Shown: positions 33,096 through 39,984, counted from the first letter of the stretch. The stretch is 45,101 nucleotides of DNA from Gammaproteobacteria bacterium (GCA_020445415.1 JAGRGP010000114.1:311-45411); one strand, 5' to 3'. Program-made: numbers and translations. Notes: a model not told the origin generated them from the sequence alone.

Positions 33096-33521
33096 TTACC
33101 TGCACATCGCTGGCGCTCCCGGGTAATTCTTGACTTGAGCACGTGATTTGCATTGCCACTTGCCATTTACCATGACTTCGCACTGGGGGCACTTCATGGT
33201 AGGTGACGGGATCTGCACAGCGGTTGTGTGCCCGGATTTCTGAGCAGGTACAAAATACTGAACTGAACCCTGCCTCTTTTGGCTGACTATACCCAACTCT
33301 TGTTTGGTTGCTTCGTCGAGCCTACCGGTAGGTGTAATGGCAGAATCCTTTTGAAACTTCATTATTGCAGCACGTGTTTGGGTTCCCATGATTCCATCTA
33401 CAACCCCAACATCGTAACCCTTGCTAGTAAGCTTCTTCTGGGCTTCTAGTGTTGCACTGTCAGCAAATGCAATACTCGAAATCACTGCCAATAGCAAACT
33501 CACCAAAAATATTTTGAGCAT
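33096..33521 (-). CDS. Secreted peptidoglycan-binding-domain protein
   Basis: The 141-residue protein starts at an ATG with AGAGGAAG upstream. A signal peptide (KIFLVSLLLAVISSIAFA) is followed by a PG_binding_1 domain (AQKKLTSKGYDVGVVDGIMG, RAAIMKFQKDSAITPTGRL). The C-terminal 35 residues carry four cysteines (MKCPQCEVMV, WQCKSR, PAMCR) that could form disulfides or bind metal. It would be exported and bind cell wall; no catalytic domain is present. Confidence 0.85.
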   Translation of the reverse strand: MLKIFLVSLLLAVISSIAFADSATLEAQKKLTSKGYDVGVVDGIMGTQTRAAIMKFQKDSAITPTGRLDEATKQELGIVSQKRQGSVQYFVPAQKSGHTTAVQIPSPTMKCPQCEVMVNGKWQCKSRAQVKNYPGAPAMCR

Positions 33522-33544
33522 TTGAACTTCCTCTTATTGAATTT

Positions 33545-33625
33545 GCGTAACGTCAGCCATAACCGGACACAAAAAGCGGGACGCAGCGTAGCTTGTTGGG
33601 ATCCGTGTTGATGGCATTGTTAGGC
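33545..33625 (-). repeat. attC site of GFA cassette
   Basis: Cores GCGTAAC and GTTAGGC flank 81 bp. The right arm GGGATCCGTGTTGATGGCATT matches the 40688 site (GGGTCCGTGTTGATGGAATT). Confidence 0.75.
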
Positions 33626-33631
33626 CAATGC

Positions 33632-34054
33632 TTACTTCAGCCTTTGCGGTGGAATTGGTTGCTTATCAGTCGATTCCAAGTCCTTATCCATACATGACCA
33701 TTCCGGAGCACTGCTCACCCAAATATTCATCGTGGGACGAATTGATGAGGGATCTGATAATGTTCCTGCCCGTACAACCGTAAACTCAGGTGTGGTAGAA
33801 GAATTGGAAAATAGGTGCGTTCCGCACTTCGGACAGAATCGCCGCACCATCCTATCTCCACTATCGGCCATGTTGACAAACTGTTCCAACTTTCCAGAAT
33901 GATTGATCGATTCTGTTGGGACTAGAATATTTACTGTCCCATTCGCCGCTATTTTCTGACAATCTTTACACCAGCATATTCTTACCGCCATTGGCTCTGA
34001 AGATATGCTATACCGAACTTCTCCGCAAAGGCATGAACCTATTCTTCCACCCAT
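33632..34054 (-). CDS. GFA-family zinc protein (CENP-V/GFA domain)
   Basis: The 140-residue protein has the GFA zinc pattern: GSCLCGEVRYSI, RICWCKDCQK and RRFCPKCGTHLFSN. Seven Cys are arranged as in glutathione-dependent formaldehyde-activating-like proteins. The family binds two zincs; most members have no proven enzyme activity. The C-terminus (SSAPEWSCMDKDL) is typical of the family. It is the single gene of its cassette. Confidence 0.9.
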   Translation of the reverse strand: MGGRIGSCLCGEVRYSISSEPMAVRICWCKDCQKIAANGTVNILVPTESINHSGKLEQFVNMADSGDRMVRRFCPKCGTHLFSNSSTTPEFTVVRAGTLSDPSSIRPTMNIWVSSAPEWSCMDKDLESTDKQPIPPQRLK

Positions 34055-34083
34055 TTTATTTTCTCAAATTTGTATATACGAAG

Positions 34084-34131
34084 GCCTAACGACAAAGCTG
34101 TGCGGCGCAAACGAAGCGTTGCGTAGTTTGT
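34084..34131 (-). repeat. attC half-site truncated by IS3 fragment
   Basis: GCCTAAC followed by GACAAAGCTGTGCGGCGCAA and GAAGCGTTGCGTAG is a normal left half of an attC. The right half is replaced by transposase sequence at about 34132. Confidence 0.6.
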
Positions 34132-34340
34132 GTCTGACAATCGCCTGTATTGACGTTGCCAATTGTAGATCTGACCCAGGTGGATACCGAGTTCCCTGGC
34201 TACTTCCGCGGTTGTGGTATCGGGCGCATCCGACCGACACACCGCCCCCCGTCGAAAATCGTCGGTGTAATGGTTATATTTCCGCTTCGTCTTTCGAGTC
34301 ATCTATAGATCCTCATTAGCTGCCAATGAGGTGTCTACTT
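34132..34340 (-). mobile_element. IS3-family insertion sequence fragment (5' end with truncated orfA)
   Basis: From an ATG at 34302 the minus strand encodes RKYNHYTDDFRRGAV, then TTTAEVARELGIHLGQIYNW and QRQYRRLSD, the helix-turn-helix of an IS3-type OrfA. After about 57 residues the frame runs into attC sequence (TNYATLRL...). Upstream, TGAAAAGTAGACACCTC resembles an IS3 terminus. The remaining orfA and all of orfB are lost. The exact left and right limits are estimated. Confidence 0.7.
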
Positions 34341-34358
34341 TTCATGGGTAACTTGGAA

Positions 34359-34465
34359 ACCTAACGACTAAGCTCACCGGCAGTAAAAAGTGTCGCAATT
34401 TGGAACTCAGCGAAAAATTGCTTAGCTTTTTGCTGTCCGGTGCAGCGCCATGCTCGCGATTTATT
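34359..34465 (-). repeat. attC site of DUF2269 cassette
   Basis: Left core ACCTAAC; right core ATTTATT is degenerate, like that at 41926. The long inner arms CACCGGCAG and CTGTCCGGTG pair. Confidence 0.6.
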
Positions 34466-34488
34466 TTGCACGAGCCCTACCACTCATT

Positions 34489-35103
34489 CTAAGAACGCCC
34501 CGAATATTCATGGTCACTTGTAGCATTCTGTGTTTGTCCCCAAGGATACATCCTCGGAACGATAACTGTAAATAGTGTTGCCGCTATTATTGATATCGCT
34601 GAACCATAAAGGAAAACCTGCCAAGTATTTGGTTTAAGCGCGCCCAAGGCAATAATGAGAAACAACATTGGAAGATCTAGATAGTGTGTAAAGGTTGGCA
34701 TGAGCTTTGCTCTTTCATTTTCCAATTCCCGAGTGATCTCTCCTCCCTCCAAGGCATTTTGAGTCATACGCCTAAGCTTCATAAAATACAGTCTCGTAAC
34801 TGTATTACCTTCAATAAATTCAAAAGCGAAAAGAATAATCATTCCAGTGAGCCAAGGTACGTTGAGGAAATCCCAACCCCCATAATATTGGATAGTAAAC
34901 CAGGCACCTGAAACCAGCAGAATTAATGCCCCTGGAACTACAACACCATCATAGAAAACGGCAATGTAGCGGACAGCCTCAGAGAAGCGAATTAGATCTC
35001 GATGTTGCCTTGATCGAAGATCAGTAAGCCACACGCCGACCAGGCCAGCACCCATTAGTACCGCGCCCAATATATGAAAGTATTTTAATAGTGAATATTC
35101 CAC
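34489..35103 (-). CDS. DUF2269-family integral membrane protein
   Basis: The 204-residue protein starts at a GTG. It has four or five transmembrane helices. Family motifs are KYFHILGAVLMGAGLVGVW at the N-terminus, VVVPGALILLVSGAWFTIQY in the second segment and FTHYLDLPMLFLIIALGALK. The pattern of an N-terminal 'K-x-x-H' helix and VPG-x-x-x-x-x-x-x-G resembles DUF2269 and copper-resistance D-like proteins; heme or metal binding is possible. The function is unknown. Confidence 0.75.
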   Translation of the reverse strand: MEYSLLKYFHILGAVLMGAGLVGVWLTDLRSRQHRDLIRFSEAVRYIAVFYDGVVVPGALILLVSGAWFTIQYYGGWDFLNVPWLTGMIILFAFEFIEGNTVTRLYFMKLRRMTQNALEGGEITRELENERAKLMPTFTHYLDLPMLFLIIALGALKPNTWQVFLYGSAISIIAATLFTVIVPRMYPWGQTQNATSDHEYSGRS

Positions 35104-35119
35104 GTGGTTCCCTGTTTAT

Positions 35120-35239
35120 CACTAACGACTTGCATCAGCTGCAGGCAGCCCGGAGCGGCGCCTTGTTCAACAATTAAGCGCAGCGAAATGCACAAAACAC
35201 CGCAGAGGGTTGACTGCCGGCTAGATGCAATTGTTAGAA
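35120..35239 (-). repeat. attC site, 120-bp class
   Basis: Cores CACTAAC and GTTAGAA. The arms GACTTGCATCAGCTGC and GGCTAGATGCAATTG pair, with an inner TGTTCAACAATT stretch. Nearly the same sequence occurs at 36888. Confidence 0.85.
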
Positions 35240-35252
35240 GGTACTTCCTTAT

Positions 35253-35528
35253 TCATTTTTCAGATATCCTGCCCCTGGTGTACTCTAAACATTTTTCTAT
35301 TTCTTTTGGATCAATTTCTTCATGCGTTTTCGATCTTATAGAAAGCTGAATCTTTCCCTTACTATTTTCTATTTCTAATGACTCTACCTTTTTATATTCC
35401 TGGGTCGGACAAGAGCATCTTCCTTCTCGGCACTCGTCAAACGCCTCAAGCAGTTCGGTCCTCTGATCTTCTATATCTTCGATCTCTATTTCTATACCTT
35501 TTTCATGACTGATAATCTTTGATTTCAC
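35253..35528 (-). CDS. Small acidic cassette protein, unknown
   Basis: The 91-residue protein starts at a GTG with AGGA upstream. It is highly charged (KGIEIEIEDIEDQRTELLEA, IDPKEIEKCLEYTRGRISEK) with a small CREGRCSCP cluster of three cysteines in the middle that could bind a metal. No family is recognised. It is the sole gene between two good attC sites, which supports it being a real cassette gene. Confidence 0.6.
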   Translation of the reverse strand: MKSKIISHEKGIEIEIEDIEDQRTELLEAFDECREGRCSCPTQEYKKVESLEIENSKGKIQLSIRSKTHEEIDPKEIEKCLEYTRGRISEK

Positions 35529-35551
35529 GATAGTATTTCCTATATATATAC

Positions 35552-35639
35552 TTCTAACATTAGTGGTAACCAGCGCGAAGTAGCAACGCTGCGAAGCGTC
35601 CGAGTGAGCGCTGCGAACGACTTGGTTGCATTGTTATGT
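35552..35639 (-). repeat. attC site of higBA cassette
   Basis: Cores TTCTAAC and GTTATGT flank 88 bp with GCAACGCTGCGAAGCGTCCG and GAGTGAGCGCTGCGAACGAC inside. Confidence 0.75.
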
Positions 35640-35643
35640 ATGT

Positions 35644-35925
35644 TCACGCTGCAGACAGATGTTTAACCCGCAACTCTTTTCGATGTTGTTCGGTTCCCCA
35701 AAGATCGTACTGAGTTTGCTGGTTCAGCCAACTCTCAGAAGAGGCAGTAAATGCGATCGACAACCGAACAGCCATCTCAGGACTAATACCCGATTTACCA
35801 TTAATAATGCTCGAAAGCATTTTACGACTAACCCCCAAAGCTTCCCCAGCCTCTGTAACAGTGATACCAAGCGGCTCAAGGCAAAGCTCGTTGATGATTT
35901 CTCCAGGGTGTGGAGGATTGTGCAT
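35644..35925 (-). CDS. higA: HigA-type antitoxin (HTH, XRE family)
   Basis: The 93-residue protein starts at the ATG at 35925: [20 protein letters not shown], then [20 protein letters not shown] (helix-turn-helix) and [20 protein letters not shown]. This is the VapI/HigA antitoxin family. It binds its operator and neutralises the HigB mRNA interferase. The frame is open far upstream into the end of the toxin gene because the toxin stop is lost. The toxin itself is frameshifted (next entry), so this may now be an orphan antitoxin. Confidence 0.9.
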   Translation of the reverse strand: MHNPPHPGEIINELCLEPLGITVTEAGEALGVSRKMLSSIINGKSGISPEMAVRLSIAFTASSESWLNQQTQYDLWGTEQHRKELRVKHLSAA

Positions 35926-35943
35926 CAGCAGGATATGGCCTCT

Positions 35944-36222
35944 GTGATAATCGTCGTAATCGACAGCTTCCGCATGCGCACCTACCTCTGAATTTGAATG
36001 TGACACGCCAGTTGCCACTAACTCTAACTGACCAGATCTCTTTCCGATCTCCCGTGAGTTGATACAAGTACAACCCCGGAAAATCCATATTGACATGCGA
36101 AATTGATGCATGTAGGCGACCAAGAATTAGCCTTGACCGACTTGCGTGCTTCGCTTGAATTCCGGACTTTTCCCGGAAATAAAAAAGAACTCCAGGCCCT
36201 TGTGCTTGAAACTCTGAATCAT
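35944..36222 (-). pseudogene. higB: HigB-type toxin with two frameshifts
   Basis: The ATG at 36222 opens with MIQSFKHKGLEFFFISGK, a normal HigB start. Near 36168 the frame must shift to continue [37 protein letters not shown] and [10 protein letters not shown]. Near 35994 one extra A must be skipped to reach [15 protein letters not shown], the normal C-terminus, which is in the original frame. No stop codon follows DDYH before the higA ATG. HigB cleaves mRNA on ribosomes; this copy should be inactive unless the shifts are sequencing errors. Confidence 0.75.
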
Positions 36223-36232
36223 AAATCATGGC

Positions 36233-36249
36233 GTAACCCGTCACGTTAC
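36233..36249. promoter_or_regulatory. Candidate HigA operator
   Basis: GTAAC and GTTAC form a perfect 5-bp inverted repeat with a 7-bp spacer, 11 bases upstream of the toxin ATG, where HigA-type autorepressors usually bind. Confidence 0.4.
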
Positions 36250-36270
36250 ACTTTAACTACATTTTTTTAC

Positions 36271-36344
36271 ACATAACGTTTCGCTAACCAGCTGCGGAGC
36301 GGCTGAATGAGCGATAGCGAACGACGGTTACCGCATTGTTAGCT
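36271..36344 (-). repeat. attC site of relBE cassette
   Basis: Cores ACATAAC and GTTAGCT flank 74 bp; the inner GCTGCGGAGCGGCTG and GCGATAGCGAACGACGG arms match other sites. The right core contains the toxin stop codon. Confidence 0.75.
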
Positions 36345-36602
36345 GCCTTTATAGACTGAAGACCTATGACCGATTTTGACGATCATGATGACAAGTTCAC
36401 TTTCTCGAATTTCATATACTATTCGATAGACTCCCTGCCTGACACGATACCGTTCTTGCGCGGAAAGTTTTACGCAACCTTCCCCTCGTGGATCTTCGCG
36501 TAAAGCCTCAATCCTTTTTAGGATACGCGCAACATCCTTTTTTGGGATGCTCAGTAGATCTTTTGCAACAGATTTTTTGAATAAAAGCTCATAACTTGCC
36601 AT
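36339..36602 (-). CDS. relE: RelE/ParE-superfamily toxin
   Basis: The 87-residue protein shows the RelE fold: YELLFKKSVAKDLLSIPKKD, RGEGCVKLSAQERYRVRQG, VYRIVYEIRESELVIMIVKI and the terminal GHRSSVYK. Basic residues in RYRVRQGVYRIVY match the active-site strand of ribosome-dependent mRNA interferases. The start overlaps the antitoxin gene by 14 bases. It appears intact. Such modules stabilise cassette arrays by post-segregational killing. Confidence 0.9.
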   Translation of the reverse strand: MASYELLFKKSVAKDLLSIPKKDVARILKRIEALREDPRGEGCVKLSAQERYRVRQGVYRIVYEIRESELVIMIVKIGHRSSVYKGS

Positions 36603-36822
36603 GCGATTTTAAATCTTTTAGCAGGGCCTCGTAGCTCAACGTAGGTTCAACGGCACGTTCTTCGAATGCGTTCAAATCTTCTTCATCTTCGCGTAAGACT
36701 AACCGAACAGCTTCATTAACCACCTCAGACACAGATTGATGTGTATTTGCTGCCTTAATCCGCAAGGCGTGGTGGATTTCTGGTTCGAAGTAAATAGTTG
36801 ATCTTTTTGACATTCCGCTCAT
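36589..36822 (-). CDS. Ribbon-helix-helix antitoxin for RelE-type toxin
   Basis: The 77-residue protein starts at an ATG preceded by AGGAGG. The N-terminus (KRSTIYFEPEIHHALRIKAA, SVSEVVNEAVRLVL) is a ribbon-helix-helix DNA-binding domain; the acidic tail (DEEDLNAFEERAVEPTLSYE) would wrap the toxin. It overlaps relE by 14 bases, so toxin synthesis depends on antitoxin translation. Two palindromes in its promoter are probable operators. Confidence 0.88.
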   Translation of the reverse strand: MSGMSKRSTIYFEPEIHHALRIKAANTHQSVSEVVNEAVRLVLREDEEDLNAFEERAVEPTLSYEALLKDLKSHGKL

Positions 36823-36846
36823 AGCATGTACCTCCTAGCTCTAAGG

Positions 36847-36872
36847 GTAGCGCTACAACGTTATAACGTCAA
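36847..36872 (-). promoter_or_regulatory. relBE promoter with two perfect palindromes
   Basis: On the minus strand TTGACG (36872-36867) is a good -35 box. ACGTTATAACGT (36858-36869, 12-bp palindrome) and GTAGCGCTAC (36847-36856, 10-bp palindrome) follow, occupying the spacer and -10 region. This suits cooperative autorepression by the ribbon-helix-helix antitoxin. The -10 (TACCCT) is weak. Confidence 0.55.
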
Positions 36873-36887
36873 CGCGGGCTTTTCTGC

Positions 36888-37007
36888 AGCTGACGACCTG
36901 CATCAGCAGAAGGCAACCCGAAGCGGTGTTTTGTGCAACAATTGAGCGCAACGAAATGCACAAAACACCGTAGAGGGTTGACTGTCGGCTGGATGCGCTT
37001 GTTAGGG
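36888..37007 (-). repeat. attC site of ferritin cassette, 120-bp class
   Basis: Left core AGCTGAC (AAC changed to GAC); right core GTTAGGG. The body is close to the 35120 site (GACCTGCATCAGCAG, GGTTGACTGTCGGCTGGATG). Confidence 0.75.
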
Positions 37008-37466
37008 CTTAAATGCTTGAATATCTCCAGGATTTCTTAGCATTTTATTGACCTCGTCAAGATGCAGCTCTTCTTCTACAATCATTTCTCTTGCATACTC
37101 TTCAAGAAGAACTGATTTTCCGTCTTTGACTACCTCCAGTAGCTCGTAATAAGAATCAGTTGCTGCTTGTTCATGTTCCAAACTTTCCCGAAGAATATCA
37201 CCGATGTCGTGCTTTTCTGTTTCCAGTAGAGCACCGATTTTTAGTGATGGATGGCCACCTAAAAGCGTAGCCATTTCTCCCGCTTTATGCGCATGAACTA
37301 AGCCTTCTTGTGCGTTACTTTTCATCCAATCAACGATGGGGATTCTGTTATAACCGAAGACCATTAAAGAATAATGGGTATACCGGACTACGCCAGCCAG
37401 TTCCAGCTCCATTATCTTGTTTAACAGTTCGATTGCCTTGTTTTTATCGGTATCGTTCATATCCAT
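37002..37466 (-). CDS. Ferritin-like (bacterioferritin-family) iron protein
   Basis: The 154-residue protein is a four-helix bundle. It has MELELAGVVRYTHYSLMV in helix A, SNAQEGLVHAHKAGEMATLL in helix B, ILRESLEHEQAATDSYYELL in helix C and EMIVEEELHLDEVNKMLR (ExxH) in helix D. The helix-B segment reads EGLVHA where E. coli Bfr has DEMKHA, so both the ferroxidase Glu and the heme-ligand Met positions differ; it is probably heme-free. The start is ATG 37466 or 37460 after GGAG. A Fur-box promoter and a coupled 35-residue ORF lie upstream. The role is presumably iron storage or detoxification. Confidence 0.85.
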   Translation of the reverse strand: MDMNDTDKNKAIELLNKIMELELAGVVRYTHYSLMVFGYNRIPIVDWMKSNAQEGLVHAHKAGEMATLLGGHPSLKIGALLETEKHDIGDILRESLEHEQAATDSYYELLEVVKDGKSVLLEEYAREMIVEEELHLDEVNKMLRNPGDIQAFKP

Positions 37467-37564
37467 TTTCTCCAGTGGTTCTCTATGGCTAGGTTATCTA
37501 TTGGCTTAGCCAGCACCTTTACCGGAACTACAATTTTTCTTACTTCATTCTCGGTGCAACTCAT
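37457..37564 (-). CDS. 35-residue ORF coupled to ferritin-like gene
   Basis: The ORF reads MSCTENEVRKIVVPVKVLAK, then PIDNLAIENHWRKWI. GGAG lies seven bases before the ATG. Its TGA overlaps the second possible ferritin start (ATGA), so translation would be coupled. It has no similarity I recognise. It may be a leader peptide or a small partner protein. It lies between the Fur-box promoter and the ferritin gene. Confidence 0.5.
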   Translation of the reverse strand: MSCTENEVRKIVVPVKVLAKPIDNLAIENHWRKWI

Positions 37565-37592
37565 ACTCAATCTCCATAGGTTACAAAAGAGC

Positions 37593-37621
37593 CTATAATG
37601 TAAATGAGAATCATTCGTAAA
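37593..37621 (-). promoter_or_regulatory. Fur-box promoter of ferritin cassette
   Basis: On the minus strand TTTACG (37621-37616) and TTATAG (37598-37593) are separated by exactly 17 bases. The spacer holds the palindrome AATGA-GAA-TCATT (37603-37615), a close match to the Fur/iron-box core (AATGATAATCATT). Fur with Fe2+ would block RNA polymerase. The promoter begins about 16 bases inside the cassette boundary. Confidence 0.7.
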
Positions 37622-37637
37622 TAAAGGTGTTTTTTAG

Positions 37638-37710
37638 CCCTAACGTTGTGCTAACCAGCTGCGGAACGTCTGAGTGAGCGCAGGGAACGACGTTGAGCAC
37701 CTTGTTGGGC
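37638..37710 (-). repeat. attC site
   Basis: Cores CCCTAAC and GTTGGGC flank 73 bp, with GTTGTGCTAACCAGCTGCGG and GACGTTGAGCACC arms. It belongs to the SDR cassette. Confidence 0.8.
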
Positions 37711-38059
37711 GATTACTCACGCTGATATTTTGAAAAATACCATGTTCCATAAACACACGTTTGCTTTAAAACGGCTTTCAATATCTTGCACCGATCTTGC
37801 TACTACTCAGACTGCATCAATTGATCAGAACAACGATATCTGAAAATCCCGATATGTTTACTACTGGTATTTCTACTGCAGCCTTGAATTCCATTCTCAT
37901 TTTGAACACTCCTATGTTCTCTCCAGCTTAACTACCTAATTTGGCCGCCTTTCAACAGCCCACCTTCCCATTTTTTCGCGTCAGCGTGGTACGCCGCTAG
38001 ATAGCACTTACGGTTTTGCGCGCAGGTCTGGTGGAATGATGGGTCGGGTGTTGTTTTCA
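37711..38059. other. Long 3' region of SDR cassette
   Basis: These 349 bases lie between the SDR stop and its attC. They contain a minus-strand mini-ORF at 37817-37900 (listed separately). A second minus frame (about 37932-38062, PSFHQTCAQNRKCYLAAYHA) has no start of its own. The SDR cassette may thus be two cassettes that have lost an attC. Confidence 0.4.
37817..37900 (-). CDS. 27-residue mini-ORF of unknown function
   Basis: The ORF reads MRMEFKAAVEIPVVNISGF then SDIVVLIN, with GGAG eight bases upstream of the ATG. It is hydrophobic with no clear signal. The good ribosome site is the only support. Confidence 0.3.
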   Translation of the reverse strand: MRMEFKAAVEIPVVNISGFSDIVVLIN

Positions 38060-38743
38060 CTAGCGTACCACCCAGCCACCGCAAATAGGGAATACTTGCC
38101 CGACAAAGCAATTCGCCTGTTCGCCACAAAGATAGGCAGCAAACTCTGCGTCTTCCTCGGCGCCCACGAGACGACCGAGAGGAACCTCCCACTTTAGCCG
38201 TTCCTGGAATCTTGGATTGCTCTGAACCTCGGGTGGAAAGTAGGTTGGGTTATCGACGAAGTTCTGCGCGATTGCGTTCACTTGAACGTTGTGTGGAGCG
38301 ACCTCCACGCCTACGGCCTGAACATAGGCAAGCTGGGCACCACGGGCAGCACTGTATGTCGAAGTGCGCTTTATTCCGCGCAATGCCGATGCGCTGCCCA
38401 TTACGAGAATTTTTCCCGAACGGCGCGCAATCATGGATGGCAAGACAGCACGAAATAGTCGCGGAACGGGATGCACAAGAGCAGCGAAAGTGTCATTCCA
38501 CTCCCCTTCTGAGACTTCCGTGGCGGCAGTTGTTGGCGCGGGTATTGATAAGTTGACAACGAGGATATCGACATGCCCCGCCTCAGCAACAATCGCAGCA
38601 GGTGCTTCTGCGTTCACGAGAGGGTCGGTGTTCGGGAGAACTGTGGCACCGTGGTTGGCGAACACTTCGCAAAGGACGGGCCCCATGAATGCATCAGCAT
38701 GGGTGATGAGTGCCCGCTTGCCTTGAAGAATTTGCTTTGTCAT
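38060..38743 (-). CDS. Short-chain dehydrogenase/reductase (SDR)
   Basis: The 227-residue protein has a Rossmann fold: GKRALITHADAFMGPVLCEV (the TGxxxGIG motif is changed to THADAFMG), VDILVVNLSIPAP (NNAG equivalent altered), SGKILVMGSASALRG and the catalytic YSAARGAQLAYVQ (Tyr with AARGA instead of the usual YxxxK). The C-terminus FPICGGWVVR is typical. The altered glycine motif and missing active-site Lys resemble divergent SDRs of the halohydrin dehalogenase type (S-Y-R catalytic triad). The substrate is unknown. Confidence 0.85.
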   Translation of the reverse strand: MTKQILQGKRALITHADAFMGPVLCEVFANHGATVLPNTDPLVNAEAPAAIVAEAGHVDILVVNLSIPAPTTAATEVSEGEWNDTFAALVHPVPRLFRAVLPSMIARRSGKILVMGSASALRGIKRTSTYSAARGAQLAYVQAVGVEVAPHNVQVNAIAQNFVDNPTYFPPEVQSNPRFQERLKWEVPLGRLVGAEEDAEFAAYLCGEQANCFVGQVFPICGGWVVR

Positions 38744-38781
38744 GATTTTTGCTGTCCCGCAGAGACTGTGATTATTGAGAC

Positions 38782-38847
38782 GCCCAACGTTGCCTTCAGC
38801 GGGCCAGTCGCGTTAGCGACTGGGTCCACTGAGAGGCTTTGTTGGGC
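38782..38847 (-). repeat. attC site of TIR cassette 2
   Basis: Cores GCCCAAC and GTTGGGC are perfect reverse complements. Inner AGTCGCGTTAGCGACT is a strong hairpin. The TIR gene stops inside it. Confidence 0.85.
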
Positions 38848-39823
38848 CATTTTTCACTGCGATGTCTATTATACCAATGAGTTTTGACTCCCCTTCTTCG
38901 CAATGTTGCTCGAATTCCGCTGCAAAACGAATTGGGGTGTTAGAATCCAAGAACTCAATCTGCGTGATATCGAATTTTCCCGAGATACGGTTGCACCCGC
39001 GACCGGCTCCTGAAATATCTATGCCTGGTTTCACCGGATTATTGAATGCCGCGCGTTGAGCTGACCAGTATTCACCAACCGTTAATTCTTTGTCTCTTGG
39101 GGCGGCAAAATCGAAGCTCCAGTGATCATCACCCTCAAAGTTAATACTTATCGAATTTTTGTCGCCAACTATCGAAAATATCCCATTTTTGTCTGAAAAA
39201 TTATGCTCCTTGCCTTGGCCTATATAATCACTAGGATCGCTTGTAAATTTTACATATCCATTGGCTGGCAAAGGCCCCCTGGATTCTGAAATAAGGGCGT
39301 CTTCATTAGGTACTTGTTCGGGATCGGGACCTTGGCTTCGAAAGACCATAAATGAAATAACCAATATAATCGAGCCTAACGCAGCTGCGACCATAAACCA
39401 AAGTTTTCGCTTTTTTTTGCGCTGGATGCTTAACAGTACTTCGGCCGATTGCCGCACTTCAGCAGCAGGGCTTCCTTTTACGGATAAAATCGTTACCGCA
39501 GTGAGGTAGTGCGGAATATCTCGTGTTGGAATAGACTCGAGGTTGACGGGCAAAACTCTGTTTACCGGGCTAGGCCATTTCCTTCGTGCAAACGCAAGTT
39601 CGGTTAGGGTATACCTTCCCGGCGCAATAGATGCCTCTGATATTAAGAATATGAACAGATCGCACTTCATTATTGCCCGATAAATACGGTCATGGTAATC
39701 GCCGCCGGGTGGTAAGCTATTTTCATCGTAGAAGACTTCGTATCCTGCGCTAGATAACGCGAGCTGAATGGGTTCAGCGATTGGCTTGTCATCTGACGCA
39801 TGACACAAGAAGATGGTTGTCAT
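38813..39823 (-). CDS. Membrane-anchored TIR-domain protein
   Basis: The 336-residue protein has an N-terminal TIR domain (residues 1-130): MTTIFLCHASDDKPIAEPIQ, YEVFYDENSLPPGGDYHDRI, KCDLFIFLISEASI and TLTELAFARRKW, whose Glu is the predicted NAD-cleaving residue. A basic stretch (QRKKKRKLWF) and one transmembrane helix (FMVAAALGSIILVISFMVF) follow, then a beta-rich extracytoplasmic domain of about 165 residues with cysteines at GRGCNRIS and EQHCEEG. It reads as a receptor with cytoplasmic TIR effector. The last ten or so codons lie in attC. A defence role is inferred. Confidence 0.82.
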   Translation of the reverse strand: MTTIFLCHASDDKPIAEPIQLALSSAGYEVFYDENSLPPGGDYHDRIYRAIMKCDLFIFLISEASIAPGRYTLTELAFARRKWPSPVNRVLPVNLESIPTRDIPHYLTAVTILSVKGSPAAEVRQSAEVLLSIQRKKKRKLWFMVAAALGSIILVISFMVFRSQGPDPEQVPNEDALISESRGPLPANGYVKFTSDPSDYIGQGKEHNFSDKNGIFSIVGDKNSISINFEGDDHWSFDFAAPRDKELTVGEYWSAQRAAFNNPVKPGIDISGAGRGCNRISGKFDITQIEFLDSNTPIRFAAEFEQHCEEGESKLIGIIDIAVKNGPTKPLSGPSR

Positions 39824-39863
39824 TTACAGTTTCAGTTTAAATTTATTGTCGTGCCTTTTATTG

Positions 39864-39980
39864 GCCGAACATTGTACCCACTGGCCCAATCGGAAAGGAG
39901 CCGTTTTACCGTAAAATGAGCGCAGCAAATGCACAAAAAGCCATGAAAGTTTGGGCGTCAACTGAAGCAAATTGTTAGCT
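39864..39980 (-). repeat. attC site of HAD cassette
   Basis: Cores GCCGAAC and GTTAGCT flank 117 bp. The inner part GAGCGCAGCAAATGCACAAA matches the 35120 class. Confidence 0.75.
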
Positions 39981-39984
39981 GCTT

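Noticed and set aside
34039..34302. 87-codon ORF as an intact gene
   Set aside because: It is a chimera of IS3 orfA and attC sequence and overlaps the GFA gene start.
35876..36244. 122-codon ORF as an intact HigB toxin
   Set aside because: Only its middle matches HigB; both ends match in another frame, so it is annotated as a frameshifted pseudogene.
37932..38192. 86-codon minus-strand ORF
   Set aside because: Mostly a shadow of the SDR gene; only its last third lies outside and it has no start there.
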